NCBI GenBank assembly: GCA_034211115.1
Contig: JAXHTH010000008.1
Coordinates: 1-5,852, forward strand
Reading direction: 5' to 3'
Length of the DNA: 5,852 bases
DNA from: JAXHTH01 sp034211115
GTDB lineage: Bacteria; Planctomycetota; Phycisphaerae; Phycisphaerales; SM1A02
The notes under the pieces are model-generated. The model was not told the origin of the DNA and did not search any database. It saw nothing but the letters and a program-made list of their open reading frames with translations. Position numbers and translations under genes: made by a program. Every line of letters starts with the position of its first letter. Position 1 is the stretch's first letter. Of this stretch, positions 5,727 through 5,852 are shown one piece after another.

Positions 5727-5852
5727 GGGCGTGGCGGCAGCGGGGTCTCCACGCCACGAATCGGCGCCTTCTCGGCAATCGGTGCTTTACCCGCCCCCGC
5801 CTTCCATCCATACTTGTGCAGGGCTCTGTCCGCCTCGCCGGATGCGATGCGG
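5723..5852 (-). CDS. C-terminal 42 codons of an unidentified protein (start outside the window)
   Basis: An open frame enters from the right edge and ends at TGA (5723-5725), 66 nt before the transporter ATPase. It reads RIASGEADRALHKYGW early on and ends in a Pro-rich tail, GVETPLPPRP, with Ala/Lys/Gly/Pro-rich sequence between. About three quarters of third codon positions are G or C, fitting the neighbouring genes, and the other strand offers nothing better. I do not recognise the family. Position before a sugar-import operon would suit a regulator or sugar-metabolism enzyme, but nothing in the residues shows this. It may be the first visible gene of the same transcription unit. Confidence 0.5.
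   Translation of the reverse strand, partial: RIASGEADRALHKYGWKAGAGKAPIAEKAPIRGVETPLPPRP

Overview
This is a GC-rich window (roughly two thirds G+C by eye) in which every supportable gene is on the minus strand. In transcription order, from high to low coordinates, it holds the tail of an unidentified gene, a three-gene ABC sugar-import operon, an inverted-repeat intergenic element, a class I glutamine synthetase gene, and the start of a probable aspartate-ammonia ligase gene. The long plus-strand reading frames are antisense shadows, as expected at this base composition.

Layout. Positions 5723-5852 are the last 42 codons of a gene I cannot name. After a 66-bp gap with a weak promoter candidate come the duplicated ATPase (4097-5656, TTG start), the permease (3064-4095) and a lipoprotein substrate-binding protein (2030-3043). 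They are packed with gaps of 1 and 20 nt, each with its own Shine-Dalgarno sequence. The order ATPase-permease-binding protein is that of rbsACB. This is a carbohydrate uptake transporter of the CUT2 (ribose/galactose/galactofuranose) type. No catabolic enzyme or regulator in the window indicates the sugar.

The binding-protein gene runs directly into a 217-bp element (1831-2047). The element is bounded by a perfect 18-bp inverted repeat and carries GCTGAAA heptamer arrays pointing inward from both ends. One terminal arm encodes the last five residues and the stop codon of the binding protein. The other lies upstream of the glnA promoter region.

Downstream are glnA (337-1755) and, behind its own good promoter, the first 59 codons of a gene resembling asnA. 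Together they suggest an ammonium-assimilation pair making glutamine and asparagine. The glutamine synthetase keeps its catalytic residues but appears to lack the adenylylation tyrosine.

Organism. High G+C, a lipoprotein binding protein whose motifs recall proteins I associate with Planctomycetota, and heptamer repeats between genes are compatible with a planctomycete-like (possibly Phycisphaerae) bacterium. This is a weak inference: nothing here is taxonomically decisive. I see no phage, CRISPR, defence or transposase genes. The least explained part of the window is the inverted-repeat element.
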